Assembly: GCF_041320665.1 (NCBI RefSeq)
Contig: NZ_CP166730.1
Span: forward strand, 2,914,001-2,978,000
Direction: 5' to 3'
Length of the DNA stretch: 64,000 bases
Source of the DNA: Comamonas sp. GB3 AK4-5
Lineage (GTDB): Bacteria > Pseudomonadota > Gammaproteobacteria > Burkholderiales > Burkholderiaceae_C
Every line of letters starts with the position of its first letter. Positions within the stretch are counted from its first letter, which is position 1. A model generated the notes under the pieces. That model was not told where the DNA came from, ran no database searches, and saw only the letters and a list, made by a program, of their open reading frames with translations. This document shows positions 34,644-43,542 of the stretch, piece after piece. A program made the translations under genes and the position numbers.

Positions 34644-35813
34644 TCAGGGCAGCTTGCCGTCGCGCAGCAAGGCCTGGACCAGGGCCACCCAGTAGCGCAT
34701 GCCCAGGGGCAGGTTGGCGTCGTTGAAGTCGTACTGGGGGTTGTGCAGCGAGGCACTATCCTCGCCATTGCCCAGCCAGATATAGACACCTGGGCAGGCC
34801 TGGGCCATGAAGGCGAAGTCTTCCGAAGCCATGCTGGGCTGCATGTCACGGCGTACCTGGCCTTGGCCCAGCACATCGTTCAGCACCTGGGCACAGACCT
34901 CAGCGTGCTGCGCATGGTTGATGGTGGCGGGGTAGCTGACGCGATAGTCCAGCTGCGCCTCCAGACCATGCAGGGCGCAGGTGGCGGCAATGGCGTCGCG
35001 CAGGCGCTGCTCGATGCGTGCGCGCTGGGCCATGTCAAAGCAGCGCACGGTGCCGCGCAGCTTGACCTGCTCGGGCAGCACGTTGTAGGTGTCGCCGGCA
35101 TTGAAGCTGGTCACGCTCAGCACGGCGGGCTTGTGCACCTCCTGCTCGCGCGCAATCAGTGCGGGCAAATGGGTCACCAGCTGGCAGGCGGCCAGCAGCG
35201 TGTCCTTGCCCAGATGGGGCATGGCACCGTGACAGCCCTTGCCGGTCAGCGTCAGGTCAAAAATATCAAAAGCTGCCATCACCGCGCCGGCATGCACGGC
35301 CGCCGTGCCCACGGGCAGGCCGGGCCAGTTGTGCATGCTGTAGACGGCCTGCATGGGAAAGCGGGTGAACAGGCCGTCTTCGATCATGGCCCGCGCCCCA
35401 CCCTCGTTCTCCTCGGCGGGCTGGAAGATGAAGTACACAGTGCCGGCAAAGTCCGGGCTCGCGGCCAGCGCCTTGGCCGCGCCCAGCAGCATGCTGGTGT
35501 GGCCGTCATGGCCGCAGGCATGCATGCGCCCGGCATGCTCGGAGGCATGTGCGCAGCCGCTGCGCTCCTGCACATGCAGGGCGTCCATATCAGCACGCAG
35601 GCCAATGCTGGGGCCATCGCCCCGCAGGCCCTGGAGTACTGCCACCACGCCGGTGCCGGCCAGGCCGGTATGCACCGCAAGGCCAAAGCTGCTCAGCAGC
35701 TCGGCCACGCGGGCACTGGTGCGAAATTCCTGGAAGGCGGTTTCAGGATGGCGGTGAAAGTCATGGCGCCAGGCTTGCAGCTCTTGCTGGCCCGGCCATT
35801 GGATGGTGTTCAT
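34644..35813 (-). CDS. M20D-family amidohydrolase (hippurate/N-acyl-amino acid hydrolase type)
   Basis: This 389-residue zinc/manganese carboxypeptidase-like hydrolase carries the metal-site motifs RADMDAL, ACGHDGHTSMLLGAA, FQPAEENEGGA, SMHNWPGLPVG and PSMASEDFAFM, all characteristic of the IAA-amino acid/hippurate hydrolase group (M20D). A lid domain lies between (GKGCHGAMPHLGKDTLLAA). It starts 18 bases after the DUF3100 membrane protein stop, so the two form a transporter-hydrolase pair. The pair likely imports an N-acylated compound or dipeptide and splits it. A divergent LysR regulator completes the unit. Confidence 0.9.
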   Translation of the reverse strand: MNTIQWPGQQELQAWRHDFHRHPETAFQEFRTSARVAELLSSFGLAVHTGLAGTGVVAVLQGLRGDGPSIGLRADMDALHVQERSGCAHASEHAGRMHACGHDGHTSMLLGAAKALAASPDFAGTVYFIFQPAEENEGGARAMIEDGLFTRFPMQAVYSMHNWPGLPVGTAAVHAGAVMAAFDIFDLTLTGKGCHGAMPHLGKDTLLAACQLVTHLPALIAREQEVHKPAVLSVTSFNAGDTYNVLPEQVKLRGTVRCFDMAQRARIEQRLRDAIAATCALHGLEAQLDYRVSYPATINHAQHAEVCAQVLNDVLGQGQVRRDMQPSMASEDFAFMAQACPGVYIWLGNGEDSASLHNPQYDFNDANLPLGMRYWVALVQALLRDGKLP

Positions 35814-35831
35814 GGCGCAGTCCTCAAGCCA

Positions 35832-37178
35832 TCACAGCGTGTGCACAAAAGTCTGGGCGATCATGGTGGCGGCCAGAAACACGCCGGCGTTGGCCAGCAG
35901 CGACACCACCACAATGCGCCAGCCCAGGCGGCGGAAGGCCGGGATGTCCTTGGCCAGCGACAGGCCGGCAAAGGTCAGCATGGGCGTGATCATGGCCAGA
36001 AAGCTGACCTTGCCCGTCAGGGCTGCCACCTCGGCCGCATAAGGCGTGTGCGGAAAGGTCAGCGCCATGGCGATAAAGGAAATCCAGCACACGGCGGGCA
36101 GCTTGCGCTTGGTGCCCACATAGATCAGGTCACCCACCAGCACGGCCAGGATGATGATGAGCACACCGGGCAGCGCAGCAAGCATCGGCACGCCATAGCC
36201 AATGCGGTTGCCGATCAGCACCATGGCGCCCACCAGCAGCCAGGACGCCAGGCGCATGCCCAGGCCCAGCACCGGGGCGTGGACCACAGCCTCGGATGCA
36301 TTGGGTACAGCGGCCGCCTTGGCGTCTTCCACCACCTGGGCCTTGCGCTTGCTGCCCAGGATGGGCTCCAGCACGCGGTAGGCGTAGACCGCCACCGGCA
36401 GCGAAATGAACAGCGTCAAATAGGTGCCCACGGTGGTGGCAATCAGATTGGCAGCCGCTGCAAACGTGGCCACCTGGTCGGCCATTTCGGGGTGCTGGGC
36501 CGCAATCGCGCCCACGGCGGCTGCCGTCATGCTGCCCGAGCCCACGCCGGCGCCCATGCCCAGGGCCAGCGGGTGGAAGATGTTCAGGCTGGAGACAAAG
36601 CCCGCCAGCAGCGAGATGAAGATGGCGCCCACCAGGGTGCCGGTGATGTATTCGGCCAGCACGCCACGGCCTTCGGGTGAATCCATGCCAAAGCGCTCGC
36701 CGATGATGGCCAGGCCGGGCTCACGGCCTATGGAAAACGTGGCGCCCACGGCCTCGCGCTTGATACCCAGCAGCAGCGCCACCGGCATGCCCAGCATGAT
36801 GCAACCCACCAGATTGCCCAGCTCCTGCAGCACCAGGCCCCAGCCCACCTGGGCCAGCTGCGGCAGCGAACCGCCCACCAGCAGGCCCAGCTTGGCGATG
36901 AACAAAAACAGAGCCGACGACAAAATGGCCGCCGCCAGATGCTGGCTGTGCAGGCTGAGCCGCAGGGGCGCCGGCACGCGCTTGGCGCACAGGCCCAGCA
37001 CCAGGCCAATCAGCAGCGCCCAGATCATGGGCAGCAACACCACCTTGCCCACGCCCAGGCTGATGGACAGCGGACCCAGCCATTCGGACAAGGCGGCAAT
37101 CACCAGCGCCAGCGCAAAGATTTGCACCACGCTGCCCATGTTCATCGCTGCCTTGGAAGGCCGCATCGCTGTCGTCAT
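35832..37178 (-). CDS. DUF3100-type integral membrane transporter
   Basis: The protein has 448 residues and about 12 hydrophobic helices. It has two similar halves, and glycine-rich re-entrant-like segments such as MGAGVGSGSMTAAAVGAIAA support a secondary transporter. I assign DUF3100 from remembered family features (SIGREPGLAIIGERFGMDSP and the YITGTLVGA context); this needs a profile search. The ATG at 37178 is used because the upstream extension is non-family Arg/Pro-rich sequence. It is the first gene of the operon with the M20 hydrolase, opposite a LysR gene. Substrate is unknown; a peptide or N-acyl amino acid would suit the hydrolase. Confidence 0.7.
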   Translation of the reverse strand: MTTAMRPSKAAMNMGSVVQIFALALVIAALSEWLGPLSISLGVGKVVLLPMIWALLIGLVLGLCAKRVPAPLRLSLHSQHLAAAILSSALFLFIAKLGLLVGGSLPQLAQVGWGLVLQELGNLVGCIMLGMPVALLLGIKREAVGATFSIGREPGLAIIGERFGMDSPEGRGVLAEYITGTLVGAIFISLLAGFVSSLNIFHPLALGMGAGVGSGSMTAAAVGAIAAQHPEMADQVATFAAAANLIATTVGTYLTLFISLPVAVYAYRVLEPILGSKRKAQVVEDAKAAAVPNASEAVVHAPVLGLGMRLASWLLVGAMVLIGNRIGYGVPMLAALPGVLIIILAVLVGDLIYVGTKRKLPAVCWISFIAMALTFPHTPYAAEVAALTGKVSFLAMITPMLTFAGLSLAKDIPAFRRLGWRIVVVSLLANAGVFLAATMIAQTFVHTL

Positions 37179-37294
37179 CGGAGTCTTTCTCAGCGCCAGC
37201 GCACAAGGCCGCGACGCCGTGGATTGGAGGAAATGGCGGGGTCCAGCCAGCACCCCGGCCCACCTATACGGGCGCCGAATATAGCAATGCACTT

Positions 37295-37333
37295 ATTGCA
37301 TGCAATTTATTTTTCTGTTCTAAAAAAAAGAAC
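37295..37333. promoter_or_regulatory. Candidate LysR operators in the divergent promoter
   Basis: ATTGCATGCAAT (37295-37306) is a perfect 12-bp palindrome. GTTCT-N7-AGAAC (37317-37333) is an inverted repeat with a long A-tract as spacer. Both lie in the short AT-rich gap between the DUF3100 transporter and the LysR gene, where LysR regulators usually bind. Confidence 0.55.
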
Positions 37334-37376
37334 ACTAGTATCAGTACGTATCACCGCATCCCCTCCTCCGACGCCT

Positions 37377-38303
37377 ATGCAAGCCTTTCAAGACTCCCGT
37401 GCCCGCTATCTTTTTGAGGCGGTAACCTGTGGCTCCGTGCGCGCCGCAGCCGAAAAGCTGTCCATCGTGCCCTCGGCCGTCAGCCGCCAGATCAGCCTCT
37501 TGGAGGAGGAATTAGGCCTGGTCCTGCTGGAGCGCCACCGCACCGGCGTGGTGCCCACCGAGGCCGGCCAGCTCATCCTGGCCTACCACCGCCAGCAGAC
37601 CGCCCACCAGCACGACATGCTGGCCAAGGTGGACGCGCTGCGCGGCCTGCACAGCGGCAGCGTGAGCGTGGTCAGCGGCGAAGGCTTTGCGCAGGAGCTG
37701 ATGGAGGGGCCCATACGCCAGTTTCGCCAGCAGCACCCGGGGGTGAGCGTGTCGCTGGAGATTTACGGCACCACCGAAATCATGCGCCGCGTGCGCGAGG
37801 ACGCGGCCGAGATCGGCCTGGTCTACTACCCGCCGGCCGACAGCCACATCACCGCACGCGGTACCGCGCGCCAGCCCATGCATGCCATCGTCCACCCCCA
37901 GCACCCGCTGGCCGATGTGCCCCAGACCACGCTGCAGGCGCTGACGCAGTGGCCCATCGCCCTGCTGCAAGGCGTGTACGGCATACGCCAGCTGGTGGAA
38001 TACGCCGAGCAGGCGGACAAGATCCGCCTCTCCCCGGCCCTGACCAGCAATCTGATCAGCGTGCTCACCCGCTTTGTCACCACCGGCCAGGGCGTGAGCC
38101 TGCTGCCGCCCTGCGCCATCACCGCCGAGCTGGCCCAGGGCAGCGTGCGCGCCATCCCCGTGGACAACGCCGCCTTCCAGGACGCGGAGATGCAGCTCAT
38201 CACCCGCACCGGGCGCTATCTGTCACCCGCTGCCAACCGTTTTTTGCAGTACTGCATGCAGGGGCTGCAGGCTTTTCACACCAAGCCGGCCGAGCAGGAA
38301 TAG
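37377..38303 (+). CDS. LysR-family transcriptional regulator
   Basis: The protein has 308 residues. The N-terminal winged helix (YLFEAVTCGSVRAAAEKLSI, PSAVSRQISLLEEELGLVLL) is of the LysR type. The substrate-binding domain begins near residue 90 (GSVSVVSGEGFAQELMEGPI) and ends with residues such as FVTTGQGVSLLPPCAI. It is divergent from the DUF3100/M20 operon with palindromes in between, so it most likely controls that operon in response to the transported substrate. Start ATG at 37377; the in-frame codons upstream run through the promoter region. Confidence 0.9.
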   Translation: MQAFQDSRARYLFEAVTCGSVRAAAEKLSIVPSAVSRQISLLEEELGLVLLERHRTGVVPTEAGQLILAYHRQQTAHQHDMLAKVDALRGLHSGSVSVVSGEGFAQELMEGPIRQFRQQHPGVSVSLEIYGTTEIMRRVREDAAEIGLVYYPPADSHITARGTARQPMHAIVHPQHPLADVPQTTLQALTQWPIALLQGVYGIRQLVEYAEQADKIRLSPALTSNLISVLTRFVTTGQGVSLLPPCAITAELAQGSVRAIPVDNAAFQDAEMQLITRTGRYLSPAANRFLQYCMQGLQAFHTKPAEQE

Positions 38304-38370
38304 GCATTCAACAGGCCTGCAGAGCGCTCAGTCATTGCATAGAGCGCTCTGCTTTCAGGAGCCCAACAAG

Positions 38371-38396
38371 AAAAAACCAGCCTCCAGGGGCTGGTT
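38371..38396 (-). terminator. Rho-independent terminator after the Old Yellow Enzyme gene
   Basis: On the minus strand AACCAGCC-CCTGGA-GGCTGGTT is followed by T residues (A's at 38371-38376). It lies about 50 bases beyond the stop at 38443. The same hairpin with fewer T's faces the LysR transcript. Confidence 0.8.
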
Positions 38397-38442
38397 TCGA
38401 TGCGGCGCGCGCGGCGCTTCACGCCGCACGGGATGGGTCCAT

Positions 38443-39522
38443 TCACTTCGCCATGCAGTCCGCTTGCGCCAGCGTGGGGTAATCGTTGTAGCCCGTGGCG
38501 TCGGGGCTGTAGATGGTGGCTGCGTTCAGCGCATTCAGCTCGGCGCCCTGCACCAGGCGCGCCGGCAGGTCAGGGTTGGCGATAAAGGCGCGGCCAAAGG
38601 CCACGGCATCGGCTGCACCGCTGGCCAGCACGGCCTCGGCCTGTGCGGCCGTGAAGCCGTCGTTGGCAATAAAGGTGCCATGGAAGGCCTTGCGCATATG
38701 CTGGCCAATGGGCAGCACGCCATCCACCAGCGACTCGCGCGAAAAGATAAAGCCCAGCTTGCGCGCGGCGATCTGCTCGGCCACATAGGTGAACAGCGCC
38801 ACCGGATTGCTGTCGTGCATGCTGTGCGTGTTGCTCATGGGATTCAGGTGCACGCCGATGCGCTCGGCCGGCCATTCCTGGGCCAGGGCATCCAAGGTCT
38901 CCAGCAGAAAACGCGCACGGTTTTCCATGCTGCCGCCGTACTGGTCCATGCGCTGGTTGCTGCCGTCGTGCAGAAACTGGTCGAACAAATAGCCGTTGGC
39001 GGCATGCACTTCAATGAAGTCAAAGCCTGCTGCCTTGGCATTGCGTGCGGCCTGTACAAAGTCCTGCACGATGCCGGCGATCTCGGCCGTCTCCAGCGCG
39101 CGCGGCACGGCATAGGGGCGCTTGGGGCGCAGCACATTCACCTCGCCCTCAGCCGCAATGGCGCTGGGTGCCACGGGCAGTTGGCCATCCAGCAACTCGG
39201 GGTCGGAGATGCGGCCCACATGCCACAGCTGCAGCGCAATGCGGCCGCCTTCGGCGTGCACGGCCTCGGTCACACGCTTCCAGCCCGCGACCTGCTCGTC
39301 CGACCAGATGCCCGGCGTATGGGGATAACCCACGCCCATGGGCGTGACCGAGGTGGCCTCGGTCAGAATCAGGCCCGCAGCGGCGCGCTGGCGGTAATGC
39401 GCCACCTGCAAATCACCGGGTGCACGGCCCTGGAAGGCCCGCATGCGGGTCAGCGGGGCCATCACCACGCGGTTGGACAGAGTGATGGAGCCAATGTGAA
39501 AGGGCTTGGAGAATTGGGACAT
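38443..39522 (-). CDS. nemA: Alkene reductase, Old Yellow Enzyme family
   Basis: This 359-residue FMN-dependent, NAD(P)H-using ene-reductase is of the NemA type. Family marks are PLTRMRAFQGRAP, GLILTEATSVTPMGVGYPHT, IALQLWHVGRIS, the substrate-binding HAANGYLFDQFLHDGSN (HxxN motif), YGGSMENRARFLLE and GRAFIANPDLPARL. Such enzymes reduce activated C=C bonds of enones, maleimides or nitro compounds. It is a single gene, divergent from phnA. No NemR-type repressor is adjacent. Confidence 0.93.
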   Translation of the reverse strand: MSQFSKPFHIGSITLSNRVVMAPLTRMRAFQGRAPGDLQVAHYRQRAAAGLILTEATSVTPMGVGYPHTPGIWSDEQVAGWKRVTEAVHAEGGRIALQLWHVGRISDPELLDGQLPVAPSAIAAEGEVNVLRPKRPYAVPRALETAEIAGIVQDFVQAARNAKAAGFDFIEVHAANGYLFDQFLHDGSNQRMDQYGGSMENRARFLLETLDALAQEWPAERIGVHLNPMSNTHSMHDSNPVALFTYVAEQIAARKLGFIFSRESLVDGVLPIGQHMRKAFHGTFIANDGFTAAQAEAVLASGAADAVAFGRAFIANPDLPARLVQGAELNALNAATIYSPDATGYNDYPTLAQADCMAK

Positions 39523-39749
39523 GGGAAGATGCGGACAGTGGACAAACAGCTTGAAGAAAACGGTCCGGCACGGGGTCGGGCCACAGATAAACGCCGTGAA
39601 ATGTGAGGCATCACACGCTGCGGTCTGCTGCAGATAGTGACGGCGCAGCCGGCTTCAAGCCCCTGCCGGCACAGATTCCGCACCTCGGCTCTGCGCCAAT
39701 GTGCAAGTTGTACGCTTATGGCTTTTGGTTTTCAGACAAAGGCCCTCTC

Positions 39750-40103
39750 TTGACCGACTCCACCCTGCCCGCTTGCCCCCAGTGCGGCCTGGACAACACC
39801 TATCCCGACGGTGAGCTGCTGATCTGCCCCGACTGCGCCCACGAGTGGTCGGCCCATGCCCCTGCCAGCGACGAAGACAGCGGCCCCCGCATCATCAAGG
39901 ACGCCCATGGCACGCCACTGGCCGACGGCGACAGCGTGCTGCTGGTCAAGGACTTGAAGGTCAAGGGCAGCTCTACCGTCATCAAGAAAAGCACCAAGAT
40001 CAAGGGCATACGCCTGGTGTATGACAACGGCGACCACGACGTGGACTGCAAGACCGAGCAAGGTCCGTTCATTCTCAAGTCGGAGTTTCTGAAAAAGGCC
40101 TGA
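39750..40103 (+). CDS. yjdM: PhnA/YjdM zinc-ribbon protein
   Basis: The protein has 117 residues. The N-terminal zinc ribbon has CPQCG and CPDC knuckles. The C-terminal SH3-like domain (GDSVLLVKDLKVKGSSTVIK then KGIRLV) and the ending PFILKSEFLKKA match PhnA. Despite the name it is not required for the phosphonate pathway; its role is unclear. The TTG at 39750 (reading MTDSTLPACPQCG) gives the length normal for the family and has AAAGG upstream. An ATG at 39699 would add 17 residues not found in family members. Confidence 0.85.
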   Translation: MTDSTLPACPQCGLDNTYPDGELLICPDCAHEWSAHAPASDEDSGPRIIKDAHGTPLADGDSVLLVKDLKVKGSSTVIKKSTKIKGIRLVYDNGDHDVDCKTEQGPFILKSEFLKKA

Positions 40104-40147
40104 GCGCCTGGGCCTGCTTACACGGCGGCCCACATACCCAAAGCGTA

Positions 40148-40163
40148 TTTACATAGCTGTAAA
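40148..40163. promoter_or_regulatory. 16-bp palindrome upstream of metQ
   Basis: TTTACA-TAGC-TGTAAA is a perfect inverted repeat 69 bases before the metQ start, adjoining AAAGCTTT (40161-40168). It is a candidate operator for the metQNI unit. Confidence 0.45.
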
Positions 40164-40198
40164 GCTTTGTTGTCGGCAAGCCCCATGGCTTTGGATAC

Positions 40199-40229
40199 TG
40201 CAAGTCCTCCACATAGAACCGGACTTGCA
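40199..40229 (+). promoter_or_regulatory. Leader hairpin covering the metQ ribosome-binding region
   Basis: TGCAAGTCC (40199-40207) is complementary to GGACTTGCA (40221-40229) with a 13-base loop; it ends two bases before the ATG at 40232. In RNA it would bury the translation start region, so it may control initiation or be a DNA operator. No known SAM or methionine riboswitch pattern is visible. Confidence 0.5.
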
Positions 40230-40231
40230 CC

Positions 40232-41071
40232 ATGCTCAAGCGCGACTTTCTCCGCACTTCCGCCGCCTTTTTACTCCCCGCAGCTGCCGGCACTTTCTCC
40301 TCCCTGAGCGGCGCTGCCACGGCCGCCTTGCCTACCACCCCATCGGTGATCCGCGTCGGCATTCGCGGCGGCATAGGCGAAGAGATCTGGGCCGAAGTGG
40401 CCAAGGCAGCCAAGGCCAAGGGCCTGGATGTGCAACTGGTGGTGTTGGGCGGTGCCGTCAGCCCCAATGAGGCGCTGAACAACGGCGACCTGGAGGCCAA
40501 TGCCTTCCAGCACCTGCCCTTTCTGCAAGACCAGGTGCGCCAGCGCGGCTACCAGATCGTGTCGGCGGGCAACACGCTGATTGCGCCCATTGCCTTTTAC
40601 TCCCGCAAGCACAAGTCGCTGAAAGCCCTGCCCGCCAAGGCACGCGTGGGCATTCCCAACGACCCCAGCAACCAGACGCGGGCGCTGGTGATCTTGCGCG
40701 ACCACGGCCTGATTCAGCTGCGAGAGGGTTTCGATCCTTTCTCCAGCACGGCGGGCCTGGCCGACATCACGGCCAATCCGCGCCAGCTGCAGCTGGTGGA
40801 GGCGGCCTCCAATGTGCTGGCCCGCTCCATCCCTGATCTGGACGCCACGGCCGTCATCAACACCTTTGCCTACCAGGTGGGCCTGATCGCCACCCGCGAC
40901 GGCATCGCCGTGGAAAGTCGCGAGCACAACCCCTACGTCAACATCATTGCGGTGCGCAGCAAGGACCAGGCTGCACCCTGGGTCAAGACGCTGGTGGACG
41001 CTTTTCAGACCGACGCCATACGCCGCTTCATCGAGACCCAATACCAAGGCACGCTGATTCCGGCGTTCTGA
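40232..41071 (+). CDS. metQ: MetQ/NlpA-family ABC transporter substrate-binding protein
   Basis: This 279-residue binding protein has a Tat-like signal ([18 protein letters not shown], ending near ATAA). No lipobox Cys is present, unlike most MetQ lipoproteins. The mature domain shows [15 protein letters not shown], the [20 protein letters not shown] segment (ligand pocket), [17 protein letters not shown] and NTFAYQVGL, all typical of the NlpA family. The ATPase gene follows within nine bases. It may bind methionine, its sulfoxide or another sulfur compound; the sulfur genes downstream favour an organosulfur ligand. Confidence 0.92.
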   Translation: MLKRDFLRTSAAFLLPAAAGTFSSLSGAATAALPTTPSVIRVGIRGGIGEEIWAEVAKAAKAKGLDVQLVVLGGAVSPNEALNNGDLEANAFQHLPFLQDQVRQRGYQIVSAGNTLIAPIAFYSRKHKSLKALPAKARVGIPNDPSNQTRALVILRDHGLIQLREGFDPFSSTAGLADITANPRQLQLVEAASNVLARSIPDLDATAVINTFAYQVGLIATRDGIAVESREHNPYVNIIAVRSKDQAAPWVKTLVDAFQTDAIRRFIETQYQGTLIPAF

Positions 41072-41079
41072 TTCCCTGC

Positions 41080-42147
41080 ATGACCCAATCCCCTCCTACG
41101 GTGCCTGGGGCACCGCATATTGTTTTTGACGGCGTGGCCAAGACCTATGCGGGCCGCAGCGGCCAGGTGCAAGCGCTGTCGGCCGTGGATTGCGAGATCC
41201 GCCACGGCGAGGTCTTCGGCATCATCGGCCGCAGCGGCGCCGGCAAGTCCACGCTGCTGCGCACCATCAACGCGCTGGAGCTGCCCACCCAGGGCCGGGT
41301 GCAGGTCCATGGCGTGGACCCGGCCCAGCTGGACGAAGACGCCCTGGTCGCGCTGCGCCGGCGCATTGGCATGATTTTTCAGCATTTCAATCTGCTGTCT
41401 GCCAAGACCGTGCGCGAGAACGTGGCCCTGCCGCTGCGCGTGGCCGGCGAGCGCCCTGCCATCATCAAGACCCGGGTGGACGCGCTGCTGCACCTGGTGG
41501 GCCTGGCCGACAAGGGCGATGTCTACCCCGCCCAGCTCTCCGGCGGACAAAAGCAGCGCGTGGGCATTGCCCGGGCACTGGTGCATGACCCCGAGGTGCT
41601 GCTGTGCGACGAGGCCACCAGCGCCCTGGACCCCGAGACCACGCAGTCGATTCTGGCCCTGCTGCGTGACATCAACCGCCAGCTCGGCCTGACCGTGGTG
41701 CTGATCACCCACGACATGGCGGTGATACGCGCCATCTGCGACCGCGTGCTGGTACTGGACCAGGGCCAGGTGCAGGAGATGGGCGAGGTCTGGCGCGTAT
41801 TTGGCGCCCCCCAGGCCGCCGCCACCCGGGCGCTGTTGCAGCCGCTGCAGCAAGGCCTGCCCCCCGATCTGCAGGGTCAGTTGCAGCCGGCCCCCACAGG
41901 CCCGGCAGACCGCGCCGTATTCAGTCTGCGCTTTGCCGGCGAGCAACACCCGCAAGGCCTGCCGCTGCAGGCGCTGGCAGCCGTCCAGGCCAGGCTGCTG
42001 CACGGCGGGCTGGACCGTTTGCGCGGCCATCCGCTGGGACAGTTGCTGCTGTCCGTTCCCGCAGCTCCGCTGCCTTCGCTTGACCATCTGCGCCAATCCA
42101 CCGGCGCCGACCACCTGGAGCTTTTGGGCTATGTCCGCGCCAATTGA
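41080..42147 (+). CDS. metN: MetN-type ABC transporter ATP-binding protein
   Basis: This 355-residue protein has Walker [11 protein letters not shown]-loop [12 protein letters not shown], signature [19 protein letters not shown], Walker [15 protein letters not shown] and switch His in [13 protein letters not shown]-terminal NIL-type domain of about 100 residues follows the nucleotide-binding domain, as in MetN, where methionine binding can inhibit transport. It overlaps metI by 17 bases. The start ATG lies eight bases after the metQ stop; the N-terminal extension ([12 protein letters not shown]) is longer than usual. Confidence 0.93.
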   Translation: MTQSPPTVPGAPHIVFDGVAKTYAGRSGQVQALSAVDCEIRHGEVFGIIGRSGAGKSTLLRTINALELPTQGRVQVHGVDPAQLDEDALVALRRRIGMIFQHFNLLSAKTVRENVALPLRVAGERPAIIKTRVDALLHLVGLADKGDVYPAQLSGGQKQRVGIARALVHDPEVLLCDEATSALDPETTQSILALLRDINRQLGLTVVLITHDMAVIRAICDRVLVLDQGQVQEMGEVWRVFGAPQAAATRALLQPLQQGLPPDLQGQLQPAPTGPADRAVFSLRFAGEQHPQGLPLQALAAVQARLLHGGLDRLRGHPLGQLLLSVPAAPLPSLDHLRQSTGADHLELLGYVRAN

Positions 42148-42784
42148 CAAATACCTGCAGGCCTTTGCCGAAACCCTGTTGATGGTCGCTGCCTCCTCGC
42201 TGATCGCCCTCAGCCTGGGCCTGGTGCTGGCCGTGGTGCTCACCGTCTCCGGGCCGCGGGGCCTCTACGCACGGCCCCGCTTTTACCGGGGGCTGTCGGT
42301 CACGGTGAACATCTTCCGCGCCATCCCCTTCATCATCTTGCTGGTGGCCTTGCTGCCGGTCACACGCAGCATTGTGGGCACCACACTGGGCACCTGGGCC
42401 GCCGTGGTGCCGCTGTCGGTGAACCTGATTCCCTTCTACGCCCGCATTGCCCAGGTCAGCCTGAACGATGTGGACCCCGGCCTGGTCGAGGCCGCCCGTG
42501 CCATGGGCTGCAAGCGCTGGCATATCGTGCGCCATGTTCTGCTGCCCGAAGCCCTGCCAGGCATCATCGGCGGCATGACGGTGAGCGTGATCGCCATGGT
42601 CAACGCCTCGGCCATGGCCGGCGCCGTGGGCGCCGGCGGCCTGGGCGATCTGGCCATTCGCTATGGCTACGAGCGCTACGAGACGCGGGTGATGTTCGAA
42701 GTCATCGTGATGCTGGTGGCCCTGGTGTCCATCGTGCAGTTCGCCGGAGAGTCGCTGGCGCGCAGGGTCAACCACCGCCGTTGA
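42131..42784 (+). CDS. metI: MetI-type ABC transporter permease
   Basis: This 217-residue inner-membrane permease has about five helices. The first ([20 protein letters not shown]) and the EAA coupling loop [22 protein letters not shown] followed by [20 protein letters not shown] are characteristic of MetI. The ATG at 42131 gives the standard length and overlaps the metN 3' end, implying coupled translation. It ends the three-gene importer operon, followed 40 bases later by a small hairpin. Confidence 0.93.
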   Translation: MSAPIDKYLQAFAETLLMVAASSLIALSLGLVLAVVLTVSGPRGLYARPRFYRGLSVTVNIFRAIPFIILLVALLPVTRSIVGTTLGTWAAVVPLSVNLIPFYARIAQVSLNDVDPGLVEAARAMGCKRWHIVRHVLLPEALPGIIGGMTVSVIAMVNASAMAGAVGAGGLGDLAIRYGYERYETRVMFEVIVMLVALVSIVQFAGESLARRVNHRR

Positions 42785-42824
42785 GCCTTGCCCCTCTTCT
42801 TATTCTGCTCAAAACCGCTTCAAA

Positions 42825-42841
42825 CGCTGACACCATCAGCG
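42825..42841 (+). terminator. Small hairpin after metI
   Basis: CGCTGA-CACCA-TCAGCG is a perfect 6-bp stem 41 bases after the metI stop. No T-run follows. Confidence 0.35.
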
Positions 42842-42903
42842 CTGACAGCTCATCTATCCATAGCTTTCACCGCCTGCCCGCTGCGCAAGGGCGACGGCCA
42901 CGG

Positions 42904-42975
42904 TATTTTTTATATATCTTTTGATTATTAAAAAGTAAATAAACATTTATTGTGTTTATATAAAAGCTTTTTTAT
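42904..42975. promoter_or_regulatory. Strongly AT-rich promoter region ahead of the VOC and CysB-like genes
   Basis: About 70 bases are composed mostly of A and T (for example TATTTTTTATATATC and TTATATAAAAGCTTTTTTATA), in sharp contrast to the surrounding GC-rich DNA. It includes the palindrome AAAAGCTTTT and several TATAAT-like hexamers. It probably contains the promoter of the VOC/CysB-like unit and may bind H-NS-like proteins. From here to 43152 no clear gene is seen; a 53-codon frame from 42994 that overlaps the VOC start by ATGA is possible but unconvincing. Confidence 0.45.
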
Positions 42976-43152
42976 AGTGGCCCTCACCCGCTCCATGGCG
43001 TGGCAGCAGGGCTTGCATTCCCACCGCAAGGTGGTGTGTGCACTGGCCACCAGCGCCATGGGCCAGCCCTGCTGGGGCGCCGCGCGGCCCTGCAGACAGC
43101 GCCGGACTGCACCAGGCCGCAACAGGTCACCACATCCTGGGCATGCCGATCT

Positions 43153-43512
43153 ATGAACATCACCACCATCCACCATGTCCATTTCCACTTCCCGCCCCAG
43201 TCCCGGGAAGAGGTCCGATTTTTCTATGCCACGGTGCTGGGCGCCCAGGAGCGGCACAGCCCCGAGCGCAAGCAGCTGCTGCAGTTCGAGCTGGGCCAGC
43301 AGCTGCTGTGCTTCACCCCCCACAGCCAGGCGCCCCGGCATGGCGCTGCCCAGCATGTGGCCTTCAATGTGCAGGACATAGACGACCTCAAGCACCGCCT
43401 GCATGCCTTTGACCAGGTGTTTATCGCCAACCATTCCGCCCTGCAGACCCAGCAGGTCTATGTGAAAGACCCGGCTGGCAACCAGCTGGAGTTTCTTGAA
43501 TACCCCGCCTGA
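43153..43512 (+). CDS. VOC (glyoxalase/bleomycin resistance) family protein
   Basis: This 119-residue single VOC domain starts ITTIHHVHFHFP (first metal-type His), continues VRFFYATVLGAQE, then the second half HVAFNVQDIDDLKHRL and ends VYVKDPAGNQLEFLEYPA, whose Glu is the usual last ligand. Members include glyoxalases, dioxygenases and resistance proteins; the reaction cannot be inferred. The gene is 30 bases before the CysB-like regulator on the same strand and probably shares its transcript. Start ATG chosen at 43153 because the fold begins at once. Confidence 0.85.
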   Translation: MNITTIHHVHFHFPPQSREEVRFFYATVLGAQERHSPERKQLLQFELGQQLLCFTPHSQAPRHGAAQHVAFNVQDIDDLKHRLHAFDQVFIANHSALQTQQVYVKDPAGNQLEFLEYPA

Positions 43513-43542
43513 CCACGCTCTGCCGCGCACGACGCTTTCACC

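Noticed and set aside
26886..37200. Shared AGAAAGACTCC before gltS and the DUF3100 gene as a regulatory motif
   Set aside because: Only two occurrences of 11 bases at ribosome-site distance; chance or a weak ribosome site is as likely.
40104..40231. SAM or other methionine riboswitch upstream of metQ
   Set aside because: The leader is about 100 bases with one hairpin and a palindrome; no core of a known S-box, SAM-II or SAH aptamer could be traced.
42994..43156. 53-codon frame overlapping the VOC start by ATGA
   Set aside because: Composition (Arg/Cys/Pro-rich) is not protein-like; only the overlap speaks for it.
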